Assembly (NCBI GenBank): GCA_019246455.1
Contig: JAFAQJ010000270.1
Span: forward strand, 1 to 21,727
Direction: 5' to 3'
From: Pseudolabrys sp.
Lineage (GTDB): Bacteria; Pseudomonadota; Alphaproteobacteria; Rhizobiales; Xanthobacteraceae
Length of the DNA stretch: 21,727 bases
The position numbers and the translations under genes are program-made. Shown here in pieces: positions 16,578-21,727 of this stretch. The stretch's first letter is position 1. Each line of letters starts with the position of its first letter. The notes under the pieces are model-generated. The model had not been told where the DNA came from and did not search any database. It was given only the letters and a program-made list of their open reading frames with translations.

Positions 16578-16658
16578 ATGTACGTCGCTTGTGTCTTCAT
16601 CATTGTCGCCATCGTCTGGAAAACGCATCAAGTGCTGTCTCGTGACGAAAGACGTTGA
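16578..16658 (+). CDS. Micro-ORF, 26-aa single-pass membrane peptide
   Basis: The translation starts MYVACVFIIVAIVWKTHQVL and ends SRDERR. About 13 hydrophobic residues (3-14) are followed by a positively charged tail, fitting a one-helix inner-membrane peptide with a cytoplasmic C-terminus. It is preceded by AAGGGGGA, with the purine run ending six bases before ATG, one of the best Shine-Dalgarno sequences in the window. It lies alone between the 74-aa gene and pheA, 114 bases before pheA, in a stretch with no other plausible gene. Function is unknown. At this length chance cannot be excluded; the ribosome-binding site and hydrophobic-then-basic pattern are the support. Confidence 0.5.
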   Translation: MYVACVFIIVAIVWKTHQVLSRDERR

Positions 16659-16772
16659 GCGTTCTCCGAAAACACCCGAGTTGCCCTGAAAACATTGGCC
16701 GTTTGCTCCCACGTTGACCGTTCCCGCCGCGGCGCGCTACGCACTCGCCGAAAGGGCGGGACCCGCACGTAA

Positions 16773-17630
16773 ATGGCCAAGAAAAAGATCATCTTCCAGG
16801 GCGAACCGGGGGCGAACTCGCACATCGCCTGCCGAGAGGCCTATCCGGACCACGAACCGGTGCCGGCGCCGACTTTCGAGGACTGTTTCGCCGCCATCAC
16901 CGGCGGCGACGCCGACTTTGGCATGATTCCGATCGAGAATTCGATCGCCGGGCGCGTCGCCGACATCCACCACCTGATGCCGACCTCGAAGCTACACATC
17001 ATCGCGGAGTGGTTCCTCCCGATCCGTAACCAGCTGATGGCGCCCAAGGGGGCAAGCCTGAAAACAATTAAAAGTGTCGAGAGCCATGTGATGGCACTTG
17101 GCCAATGCCGCGGCACGATCCGCGAACTCAAATTAAAGCCGATTGTCGCCGCCGATACCGCTGGTTCCGCCCGCGAGGTCGCGGAAGCTAAGGACATCAG
17201 CCGCGCGGCGATCGCCTCGCGGCTCGCGGCCGAAATCTACGGACTCGACATTTTGAAAGAAAATGTCGAGGACGAGAGCCATTCGACCACGCGCTTCGTC
17301 GTGCTGTCGAAGGAGAAAAAGTGGGCCAAGCATGGCACCGGCAAGATCATTACGACCTTCGTGTTCCAGGTGCGCAACCTGCCGGCTGCGCTCTACAAGG
17401 CGCTCGGCGGCTTCGCGACCAACGGCGTCAATATGACGAAGCTCGAGAGTTACATGGTCGGCGGCAATTTTTTCGCCACGCAATTCTATGCCGACGTCGA
17501 AGGCCACCCCGACGATCGCTCGCTGGTGCTGGCGCTCGAGGAGCTCGGCTTTTTCTCCAAGGAGATGAAAATCCTCGGCGTCTATCCCGCGCACCCGTTC
17601 CGTGAGACGTTTTCGGAGAATGGCGGTTAA
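16773..17630 (+). CDS. pheA: Prephenate dehydratase
   Basis: Converts prephenate to phenylpyruvate, the committed step to phenylalanine, in the cytoplasm. The 285-aa monofunctional enzyme has the catalytic PDT domain (about 5-182) with FQGEPGANSHIA, GDADFGMIPIENSIAG and the key TTRF motif at residues 172-175 (ESHSTTRFVVL). A C-terminal ACT regulatory domain follows (about 190-275). The usual phenylalanine-binding motifs of the ACT domain, GALV and ESRP, read AALY and ESYM here, so feedback behaviour may differ from the E. coli enzyme. No chorismate mutase domain is fused. Its start has only a weak ribosome-binding site. It stands alone, with no aromatic-pathway neighbours in the window. Confidence 0.95.
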   Translation: MAKKKIIFQGEPGANSHIACREAYPDHEPVPAPTFEDCFAAITGGDADFGMIPIENSIAGRVADIHHLMPTSKLHIIAEWFLPIRNQLMAPKGASLKTIKSVESHVMALGQCRGTIRELKLKPIVAADTAGSAREVAEAKDISRAAIASRLAAEIYGLDILKENVEDESHSTTRFVVLSKEKKWAKHGTGKIITTFVFQVRNLPAALYKALGGFATNGVNMTKLESYMVGGNFFATQFYADVEGHPDDRSLVLALEELGFFSKEMKILGVYPAHPFRETFSENGG

Positions 17631-17779
17631 GCCACCCGCCCGAATCGCCGACCGCGGCCAACATCGCCCCGATTGCCCCCCGCGTGCACGATTCGTGCTT
17701 CGGCGGCCCCCTTGCAACGCTGTGCGCTGTGGGGAACGCACGGGCACCGCCGCCGTTGGCAACCCAAATGGAGGCCAGC

Positions 17780-17959
17780 ATGAACACGCAAACACGGCCG
17801 CCGGCGGACGACGCCAAGCCACGCGGCGACAAAGACATCGTTCAGAACGAGCGCGGTGAAGAAATGCCGACCAACAAGGGCACGGTCGAGCGTTCCTCGG
17901 GCGACGTCAAACCCAAACAGCAACCGCCATCGCCCGGTATCCCTGCTAGCGGCGAATGA
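17780..17959 (+). CDS. Small hydrophilic, probably disordered protein (59 aa)
   Basis: I do not recognise a family. The ATG at 17780 is preceded by TGGAGGCCAGC, with a good GGAGG core six bases upstream. The product starts MNTQTRPPADDAKPRGDKDI, is rich in Pro, Lys, Asp, Glu and Gly, contains almost no hydrophobic residues, and ends QQPPSPGIPASGE, so it is expected to be unstructured. There is no signal peptide or membrane segment. The frame is open upstream to 17684, but that part has no ribosome-binding site and looks like read-through. It lies 149 bases after pheA and 107 bases before the Bug-type gene. Confidence 0.6.
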   Translation: MNTQTRPPADDAKPRGDKDIVQNERGEEMPTNKGTVERSSGDVKPKQQPPSPGIPASGE

Positions 17960-18066
17960 ACGACCTGCCACCGCCGACCCCTTCCCGGCCGCGCAGGCCG
18001 CGTCCTATCATAGCGCCAGCAACGGCGCGCCAAGACGCCGGATCAGGGAAACGCAGGGGGCAAAAA

Positions 18067-19023
18067 ATGCGAAAGTTATTCGCCGCGGCGGCTATGCTGG
18101 CCACAATATCGGCCGCGCAGGCGCAGGATTTCCCCAATCGCCCGATCACGCTGATCGTGCCGTTCCCGCCCGGCGGCTCGACCGATTTTGCCGCGCGCGT
18201 GATGGCAGACCGCATGAGCGCGCCACTCGGTCAGCCGGTCGTGGTCGAAAATGTCGGCGGCGCCGGCGGCTCGATCGCCGTGGGACGGCTGTCGCGCGCC
18301 AGGCCTGACGGCTACACGATCGACATCGGGCAATGGGATACGCATGTCGGCTCGATTATCTTTAAGCTCGACTACGATCTGGAAAAGGACTTTGCGCCGA
18401 TCGGGCTGATCACGACCAATCCCCAACTGATGATCGCCAAGAAGAATCTTCCTGCCCAGACCATCGGCGAACTGGTCGAATGGATGAAGGCCAATCCGGG
18501 CAAGATCAATTTCGTCAACCAGAACGCCGCAGCCAATGTCAGTGGCGTGCTGTTTGAGAATTTGACCAAGCAGAAAGTCACTTTCATTCCCTACAAGGGT
18601 GCTGGCCCAGCGATGACCGATCTGATCTCCGGCACGGTCGATTTGCTGGTCGTGCAAGGCGCGGTCGCTTTGCCGCAGATCAGGGCCGGTACGGTGCGGG
18701 CGCTGGCCAACCTGTCGCCGCAGCGCTCGACCTCGATGCCGGACATTCCGACCGCGGACGAGACCGGCGTCAAAGGGCTCTATATGTCCGGCTGGTTCGG
18801 TTTCTACGCGCCGAAGAACACGCCGCAGCCGGCGATCGACAAGCTCAACAAGGCGATGAAAGAAGCGCTGGCCGATCCGGGAGTGGTCAAGAAATTCACC
18901 GACCTCGGCCTCGACATCGCGCCGAACAACCTTCAGACGCCGGCCGGCCTTGCCCAATTCCAGAAACAGGAAATGGACAAGTGGTGGCCGATCATTAAGG
19001 AAGCCGGCATCAGCGCACAATAA
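18067..19023 (+). CDS. Bug/TctC-family periplasmic tricarboxylate-type binding protein
   Basis: Periplasmic binding protein of the tripartite tricarboxylate transporter family, which captures small carboxylates. The chosen ATG follows AGGGGG at a good distance and gives 318 aa with signal peptide MRKLFAAAAMLATISAAQA (cleavage near 19). An in-frame ATG at 17956 would bury the signal sequence and is rejected. The mature protein opens with FPNRPITLIVPFPPGGSTDF and continues QPVVVENVGGAGGSIA, FIPYKGAGPAMTDLISG and VPT-like PDIPTADETG, all family hallmarks. No TctA or TctB membrane subunit is in the window, as is common for Bug proteins. Its stop abuts the gudD stop with no bases between, so the ligand might be a sugar acid such as glucarate. 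That is inference from position only. Confidence 0.92.
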   Translation: MRKLFAAAAMLATISAAQAQDFPNRPITLIVPFPPGGSTDFAARVMADRMSAPLGQPVVVENVGGAGGSIAVGRLSRARPDGYTIDIGQWDTHVGSIIFKLDYDLEKDFAPIGLITTNPQLMIAKKNLPAQTIGELVEWMKANPGKINFVNQNAAANVSGVLFENLTKQKVTFIPYKGAGPAMTDLISGTVDLLVVQGAVALPQIRAGTVRALANLSPQRSTSMPDIPTADETGVKGLYMSGWFGFYAPKNTPQPAIDKLNKAMKEALADPGVVKKFTDLGLDIAPNNLQTPAGLAQFQKQEMDKWWPIIKEAGISAQ

Positions 19024-20358
19024 TCAGCGCACCAGTGCTGGCTTCTTTGGGTCGAATTTCCAGCCGGGGATGAGGAACTGCATCGCGGCAGCGTCATCGC
19101 GCGCGCCGAGGCCGTGTTTTTTATAAAGGGCATACGCCTTCTCGATCTCGGTCATATCGATGTCGATCCCAAGACCGCCGCGCTTTGGCACGTCGATCAG
19201 GCCCTTTACGATCTTGAACGGCTCTTTAGTGAGACGCTGGCCGTCCTGCCAGATCCAGTGGGTATCGACAGCCGTTACCTTGCCCGGCGCCGCGGCGGCG
19301 GTGTGGGTCACCATCGCCAGCGAAATGTCGAAGTGATTGTTGGAGTGCGAACCCCAAGTGAGGCCCCAGTCGCGGCAGGTTTGCGCGACGCGCACTGCGC
19401 CGTGCATGGTCCAAAAGTGCGGATCGGCCAACGGGATATCGACCGCCTGTAATTTCAGAGCGTCGACGAATTGCGGCCAATCGGTTGCGACCATGTTGGT
19501 CGCGGTCGGCAGGCCGGTGGCTTTGCGGAACGCAGCCATCACCGCACGGCCGGTTAGGCCGCGCTCGGCGCCGCAAGGATCCTCGGCATAGGCAAGGACA
19601 TCGCCCTTGCCCTTGCACAGGCGGATCGCATCTTCGAGGAGCCAGCCGCCGTTCGGATCGAGCGTGACCCGCGCCTGCGGGAAGCGTTTGGCGAGCGCGG
19701 TGACAGCTTCGATCTCATCGTCGCCGCGCAGCACGCCCCCTTTGAGCTTGAAGTCGTCGAAGCCGTAGCGCGCCTGCGCCGCCTCGGCGAGCCGCACGAC
19801 GGAGGCCGGCGTCATCGCCACCTCGTCGCGCAGCCTGATCCAGTCGTCGCCCTTTTGATCGTGACGATAGTCGAGATTCGTCTTCTTGCGGTCGCCGACA
19901 AAGAACAGGTAGCCGAGGAACTGGACCTTGTCGCGCTGCTGGCCTTCGCCGAGCAGTGCCGCGACCGGCAGTTCGACGAACTGGCCGAACAGATCGAGCA
20001 GCGCAGCTTCGACCGCGGTCAACGCGTGGATCATCACCCGCAGGTCGAACGTCTGCAGGCCGCGACCGCCGGAATCGCGGTCGGCGAACGCGGTCTGGAT
20101 GGAATTGAGGATGCCGCGATAGTTGGCGATCGATTGGCCCACCACGAGCGGCCGTGCGTCCTCCAGAGTCTGGCGGATTTTTTCGCCGCCCGGCACTTCG
20201 CCGGCGCCGACGCGGCCTGCATTGTCCTTCAGGATGAGGATATTGCGGGTGAAGAATGGGCCGTGCGCACCGCTGAGATTGAGCAGCATGCTGTCCTGCC
20301 CGGCAACCGGGACGACAGTCATCTCGGTGACGACAGGCGCGGCGTTTCGCGAAGGCAT
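19024..20358 (-). CDS. gudD: D-glucarate dehydratase
   Basis: Enolase-superfamily enzyme that dehydrates D-glucarate (and often L-idarate) to 5-dehydro-4-deoxyglucarate, the first step of glucarate catabolism. The 444-aa protein closely resembles E. coli GudD along its whole length. Catalytic positions are in place: Lys204 and Lys206 (KLK), metal ligands Asp234, Glu265 and Asn288, Asp312, and the base His338 in GSHSNNH. Further signatures are [23 protein letters not shown] and HGLGARDDA. The ATG at 20358 follows GGGGGAAG, a strong ribosome-binding site. The frame is open to 20517, but the extension has no similarity to GudD. It converges on the Bug-family gene with no gap. No aldolase or KDG-pathway gene is visible. 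Confidence 0.97.
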   Translation of the reverse strand: MPSRNAAPVVTEMTVVPVAGQDSMLLNLSGAHGPFFTRNILILKDNAGRVGAGEVPGGEKIRQTLEDARPLVVGQSIANYRGILNSIQTAFADRDSGGRGLQTFDLRVMIHALTAVEAALLDLFGQFVELPVAALLGEGQQRDKVQFLGYLFFVGDRKKTNLDYRHDQKGDDWIRLRDEVAMTPASVVRLAEAAQARYGFDDFKLKGGVLRGDDEIEAVTALAKRFPQARVTLDPNGGWLLEDAIRLCKGKGDVLAYAEDPCGAERGLTGRAVMAAFRKATGLPTATNMVATDWPQFVDALKLQAVDIPLADPHFWTMHGAVRVAQTCRDWGLTWGSHSNNHFDISLAMVTHTAAAAPGKVTAVDTHWIWQDGQRLTKEPFKIVKGLIDVPKRGGLGIDIDMTEIEKAYALYKKHGLGARDDAAAMQFLIPGWKFDPKKPALVR

Positions 20359-20378
20359 TATCTTCCCCCAGTAAGTCC

Positions 20379-20420
20379 GCGCGCCTTTTAACCCTGCGCG
20401 AGGGAACGGCCAAGGCGCGC
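20379..20420 (-). promoter_or_regulatory. Nested inverted repeat in the gudD leader / divergent promoter region
   Basis: GCGCGCCTT (20379-20387) and AAGGCGCGC (20412-20420) are perfectly complementary arms. Between them lies a second hairpin, CCCT-GCGCG-AGGG (20392-20404). The structure lies 20 bases upstream of gudD and 38 bases upstream of the 28-aa ORF. It could be an operator for a sugar-acid regulator, or RNA structure in the gudD leader. Confidence 0.35.
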
Positions 20421-20458
20421 CTGCGTTGACAGGATCGATAAGAAACGTGGAGGCGACC

Positions 20459-20545
20459 ATGGGATTTGGACGCGGCGTTCTGCTCTGGCTGCTCGGCGTG
20501 CCGCTGCCGATCATCATTTTGCTGGCGCTGTTCTGGCACAGCTAG
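20459..20545 (+). CDS. Micro-protein, 28 aa, single hydrophobic helix
   Basis: The translation starts [20 protein letters not shown] and ends LLALFWHS, a single membrane-spanning helix with a short Gly/Arg N-terminus. A GGAGG Shine-Dalgarno sits five bases before the ATG, and a perfect terminator hairpin follows 26 bases after the stop, so this is a complete small transcription unit. From memory, very similar 27-30-residue [24 protein letters not shown] proteins occur in many proteobacterial genomes, usually unannotated or as hypothetical. Function is unknown. It is divergent from gudD and may share its regulatory region. Confidence 0.75.
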   Translation: MGFGRGVLLWLLGVPLPIIILLALFWHS

Positions 20546-20571
20546 ACCGCGGCACTGCAACCAGGAACATG

Positions 20572-20598
20572 AAGGCCCGCGTCACGCGGGCCTTTATT
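20572..20598 (+). terminator. Rho-independent terminator after the 28-aa micro-protein gene
   Basis: AAGGCCCGCG (20572-20581) and CGCGGGCCTT (20585-20594) form a perfect 10-bp stem with a three-base loop (TCA), followed by TATT. The U-tract is short but the stem is very GC-rich. The A-tract is too weak for use on the other strand. Confidence 0.75.
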
Positions 20599-20611
20599 CT
20601 GCGCGAGGCGC

Positions 20612-20647
20612 TTCCGCCGGGGCGGAAAACCGGCGATAAAGCGCCGG
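20612..20647 (+). promoter_or_regulatory. Two consecutive hairpins just before the SDR gene
   Basis: TTCCGCC-GG-GGCGGAA (20612-20627) is followed by CCGGCG-ATAAAG-CGCCGG (20630-20647). The second hairpin ends one base before the ATG of the SDR gene and replaces the usual Shine-Dalgarno position. It could mask the ribosome-binding region or mark a leader structure. The start codon itself lies in the palindrome CCGGCATGCCGG (20644-20655). Confidence 0.35.
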
Positions 20648-20648
20648 C

Positions 20649-21437
20649 ATGCCGGGGGCACAGCACAAGGTAGCGATGGTGACGGGCGCGGCGCGTGGCA
20701 TTGGGCTCGCCGCGGCGAAACGCTTCCTCGCCGAAGGCTGGCGGGTCACGCTACTCGACATCGACGGCGACAATCTCACGAAGACCTGCGCAGCGCTTAA
20801 CGCACCCGAGACGACGCTCGCGATCACCTGCGATATAGCGGACCGCGTCGGGGTGCCCGCGGCATTTGCGACACTCCGTCAGAAATTCGGGCGGCTCGAT
20901 GCGCTGGTCAATAACGCCGGCATCGCGATCTTTAAGCCGATCGTGGACCTAACCTACGAGGACTGGTCACGAGTCCTCGCCGTCAACCTCACCGGCGCCT
21001 TCTTGTGCACGCAGGCCGCGGTGCCGCTGATGCGCGAGACCGGCGGCGGCGCAGTCGTCAACATCACGTCGATTTCCGGTTTGCGCGCCTCGACGCTGCG
21101 CACGGCCTACGGCACCAGCAAGGCGGCGCTCGCACATCTCACGCAACAGCAGGCAATCGAGCTTGCGTCGCTCGGTATCCGGGTCAATGCGGTCGCCCCG
21201 GGGCCGGTCGACACCGCGATGGCGAAAGCCGTGCACACGCCGGAAATCCGCGCCGACTATCACGACCACGTGCCGCTCAACCGTTACGGGCTCGAGACTG
21301 AGCTTGCCAATGCGATCTATTTCCTGTGCAGCGAGCAGGCGAGCTACATCACCGGACAGGAAATCGCGGTCGACGGCGGCTTCGACGCCACCGGTATCGG
21401 CCTGCCGACCTTGCGCGGCCAGCGCCGCAACGGCTAG
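20649..21437 (+). CDS. Short-chain dehydrogenase/reductase (SDR), classical type
   Basis: NAD(P)-dependent oxidoreductase with a Rossmann fold, probably acting on a small hydroxy or keto substrate. The 262-aa protein has the cofactor motif TGAARGIG (residues 12-19), Asp38 in LLDIDG at the end of beta 2 (favouring NAD over NADP), NNAG (88-91), Asn113, Ser141 and the catalytic Tyr154-x-x-x-Lys158 (YGTSK). The PGPVDT and C-terminal ITGQEIAVDGGF are typical. The ATG at 20649 keeps the first beta strand (KVAMVTG); the next ATG, at 20676, would remove it. The gene follows the micro-protein terminator and may belong with gudD in sugar-acid use, but the substrate cannot be read. Its stop overlaps the convergent gene by four bases. 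Confidence 0.93.
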   Translation: MPGAQHKVAMVTGAARGIGLAAAKRFLAEGWRVTLLDIDGDNLTKTCAALNAPETTLAITCDIADRVGVPAAFATLRQKFGRLDALVNNAGIAIFKPIVDLTYEDWSRVLAVNLTGAFLCTQAAVPLMRETGGGAVVNITSISGLRASTLRTAYGTSKAALAHLTQQQAIELASLGIRVNAVAPGPVDTAMAKAVHTPEIRADYHDHVPLNRYGLETELANAIYFLCSEQASYITGQEIAVDGGFDATGIGLPTLRGQRRNG

Positions 21438-21727
21438 GCCGCGACCTCCTCCAGCAGCGCGTCGAGCTTCTCCAGGCTTTGGCTCCAGCCGTCGGCCATG
21501 CCGGTCTTCATGAACCGATCGCGGATGTACTCGCCGGGGAACAGCGAGCGGATCGTGACGGTGGTCTTGCCACCGGGAAGCTCCCTGAAGCGGATGTCCC
21601 ACATCAGGTCGTAGTGCGGCTTGCCCTTCGACTTGTCGCGGTTCGGATCGATCACATCGAACCACGCATCCGGATGTTCCGAGACGTCGACGGTCGCGGT
21701 GAACCGCTCCGGCGCCTGGACCTCGCG
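21434..21727 (-). CDS. SRPBCC / AHSA1-like domain protein, 5'-truncated by window edge
   Basis: The minus-strand frame is open to the right edge. Codons before the possible GTG at 21655 continue as QAPERFTATVDVSEHPDAWFDV, so that GTG is internal and the gene starts beyond the window. The 97 visible residues include DPNRDKSKGKPHYDLMWDIR, RELPGGKTTVTIRSLFPGEY and the C-terminal GWSQSLEKLDALLEE. These are typical of the last strand and long C-terminal helix of the helix-grip (START/Bet v 1, AHSA1) fold. Such proteins bind hydrophobic ligands or act as stress factors; no specific role can be given. The stop overlaps the SDR stop through a shared CTAG. Confidence 0.8.
   Translation of the reverse strand, partial: REVQAPERFTATVDVSEHPDAWFDVIDPNRDKSKGKPHYDLMWDIRFRELPGGKTTVTIRSLFPGEYIRDRFMKTGMADGWSQSLEKLDALLEEVAA

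Noticed and set aside
18076..19020. Long minus-strand open frame (314 codons) opposite the Bug-family gene
   Set aside because: Composition is rich in Arg, His, Gln and Asp with no domain, and it mirrors the real gene codon for codon. It is a GC-rich antisense shadow.
20426..20431. Perfect TTGACA before the 28-aa micro-protein gene
   Set aside because: No -10-like hexamer lies 16-18 bases downstream; that position holds the ribosome-binding site. Likely chance.
20359..20517. Upstream extension of gudD by 53 codons
   Set aside because: The extension has no similarity to GudD and crosses the promoter region and the micro-protein gene. The ATG at 20358 has a strong ribosome-binding site.
19715..20560. 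Minus-strand open frame of 281 codons overlapping gudD in another frame
   Set aside because: Extremely Arg-rich, no motif, and it lies over a gene with all catalytic residues intact.
1..21727. Search for tRNA, CRISPR arrays, insertion sequences, phage, toxin-antitoxin or defence genes
   Set aside because: No tRNA cloverleaf, regularly spaced repeats, transposase or target-site duplications, and no recognisable defence or toxin-antitoxin gene was seen by eye.

Overview
The window looks like chromosomal DNA of an alphaproteobacterium of the order Hyphomicrobiales (Bradyrhizobium / Rhodopseudomonas / Pseudolabrys-like). The clues are a CycM-type membrane-anchored cytochrome c, a cpaF-tadB-tadC pilus block, a Yej peptide transporter with two tandem binding proteins, a Bug/TctC-type binding protein, high GC by eye, and a CtrA-like motif. 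No tRNA, rRNA, insertion sequence, phage gene or CRISPR array was seen. Genes are tightly packed, and several neighbours overlap by 1-7 bases.

Layout. (1) 2-3069, plus strand: the 3' part of the cpaF/tadA ATPase gene, then tadB and tadC, which form the motor and inner-membrane platform of a Flp/Tad pilus. A TPR lipoprotein gene (TadD-like) converges on tadC from the minus strand. (2) 3996-6220, plus strand: an M17 aminopeptidase gene, coupled by TGATG to a cytoplasmic NlpC/P60 endopeptidase with SH3-like N-terminal domains (YkfC-like). (3) 6217-14554, minus strand: a six-gene operon holding two tandem peptide-binding proteins (YejA/YepA type), permeases YejB and YejE, the fused double ATPase YejF, and a DsbA-like thiol oxidoreductase last. 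Regions 2 and 3 together look like a system that imports and degrades cell-wall peptides. (4) 14672-15226: cycM, divergent from kdsB (15401-16132, LPS Kdo activation). (5) 16156-17959: a small unknown minus-strand gene, a 26-aa membrane micro-ORF, prephenate dehydratase pheA, and a 59-aa disordered small protein. (6) 18067-21437: a Bug/TctC periplasmic binding protein abutting, tail to tail, glucarate dehydratase gudD. Then come a 28-aa membrane micro-protein with its own terminator and an SDR dehydrogenase. (7) The right edge holds the 3' part of an SRPBCC/AHSA1-like gene on the minus strand.

Most of the window is well-understood housekeeping, transport and catabolic sequence. I see no clear new defence or mobile system. 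The most interesting signals are the apparent peptidoglycan-recycling neighbourhood (YejBEF importer, YkfC-like endopeptidase, M17 peptidase, DsbA), a near-consensus CtrA site between the tadD-like and aminopeptidase genes, two tiny single-membrane-segment ORFs with strong ribosome-binding sites, and structured leaders upstream of gudD, the SDR gene and the yej operon.
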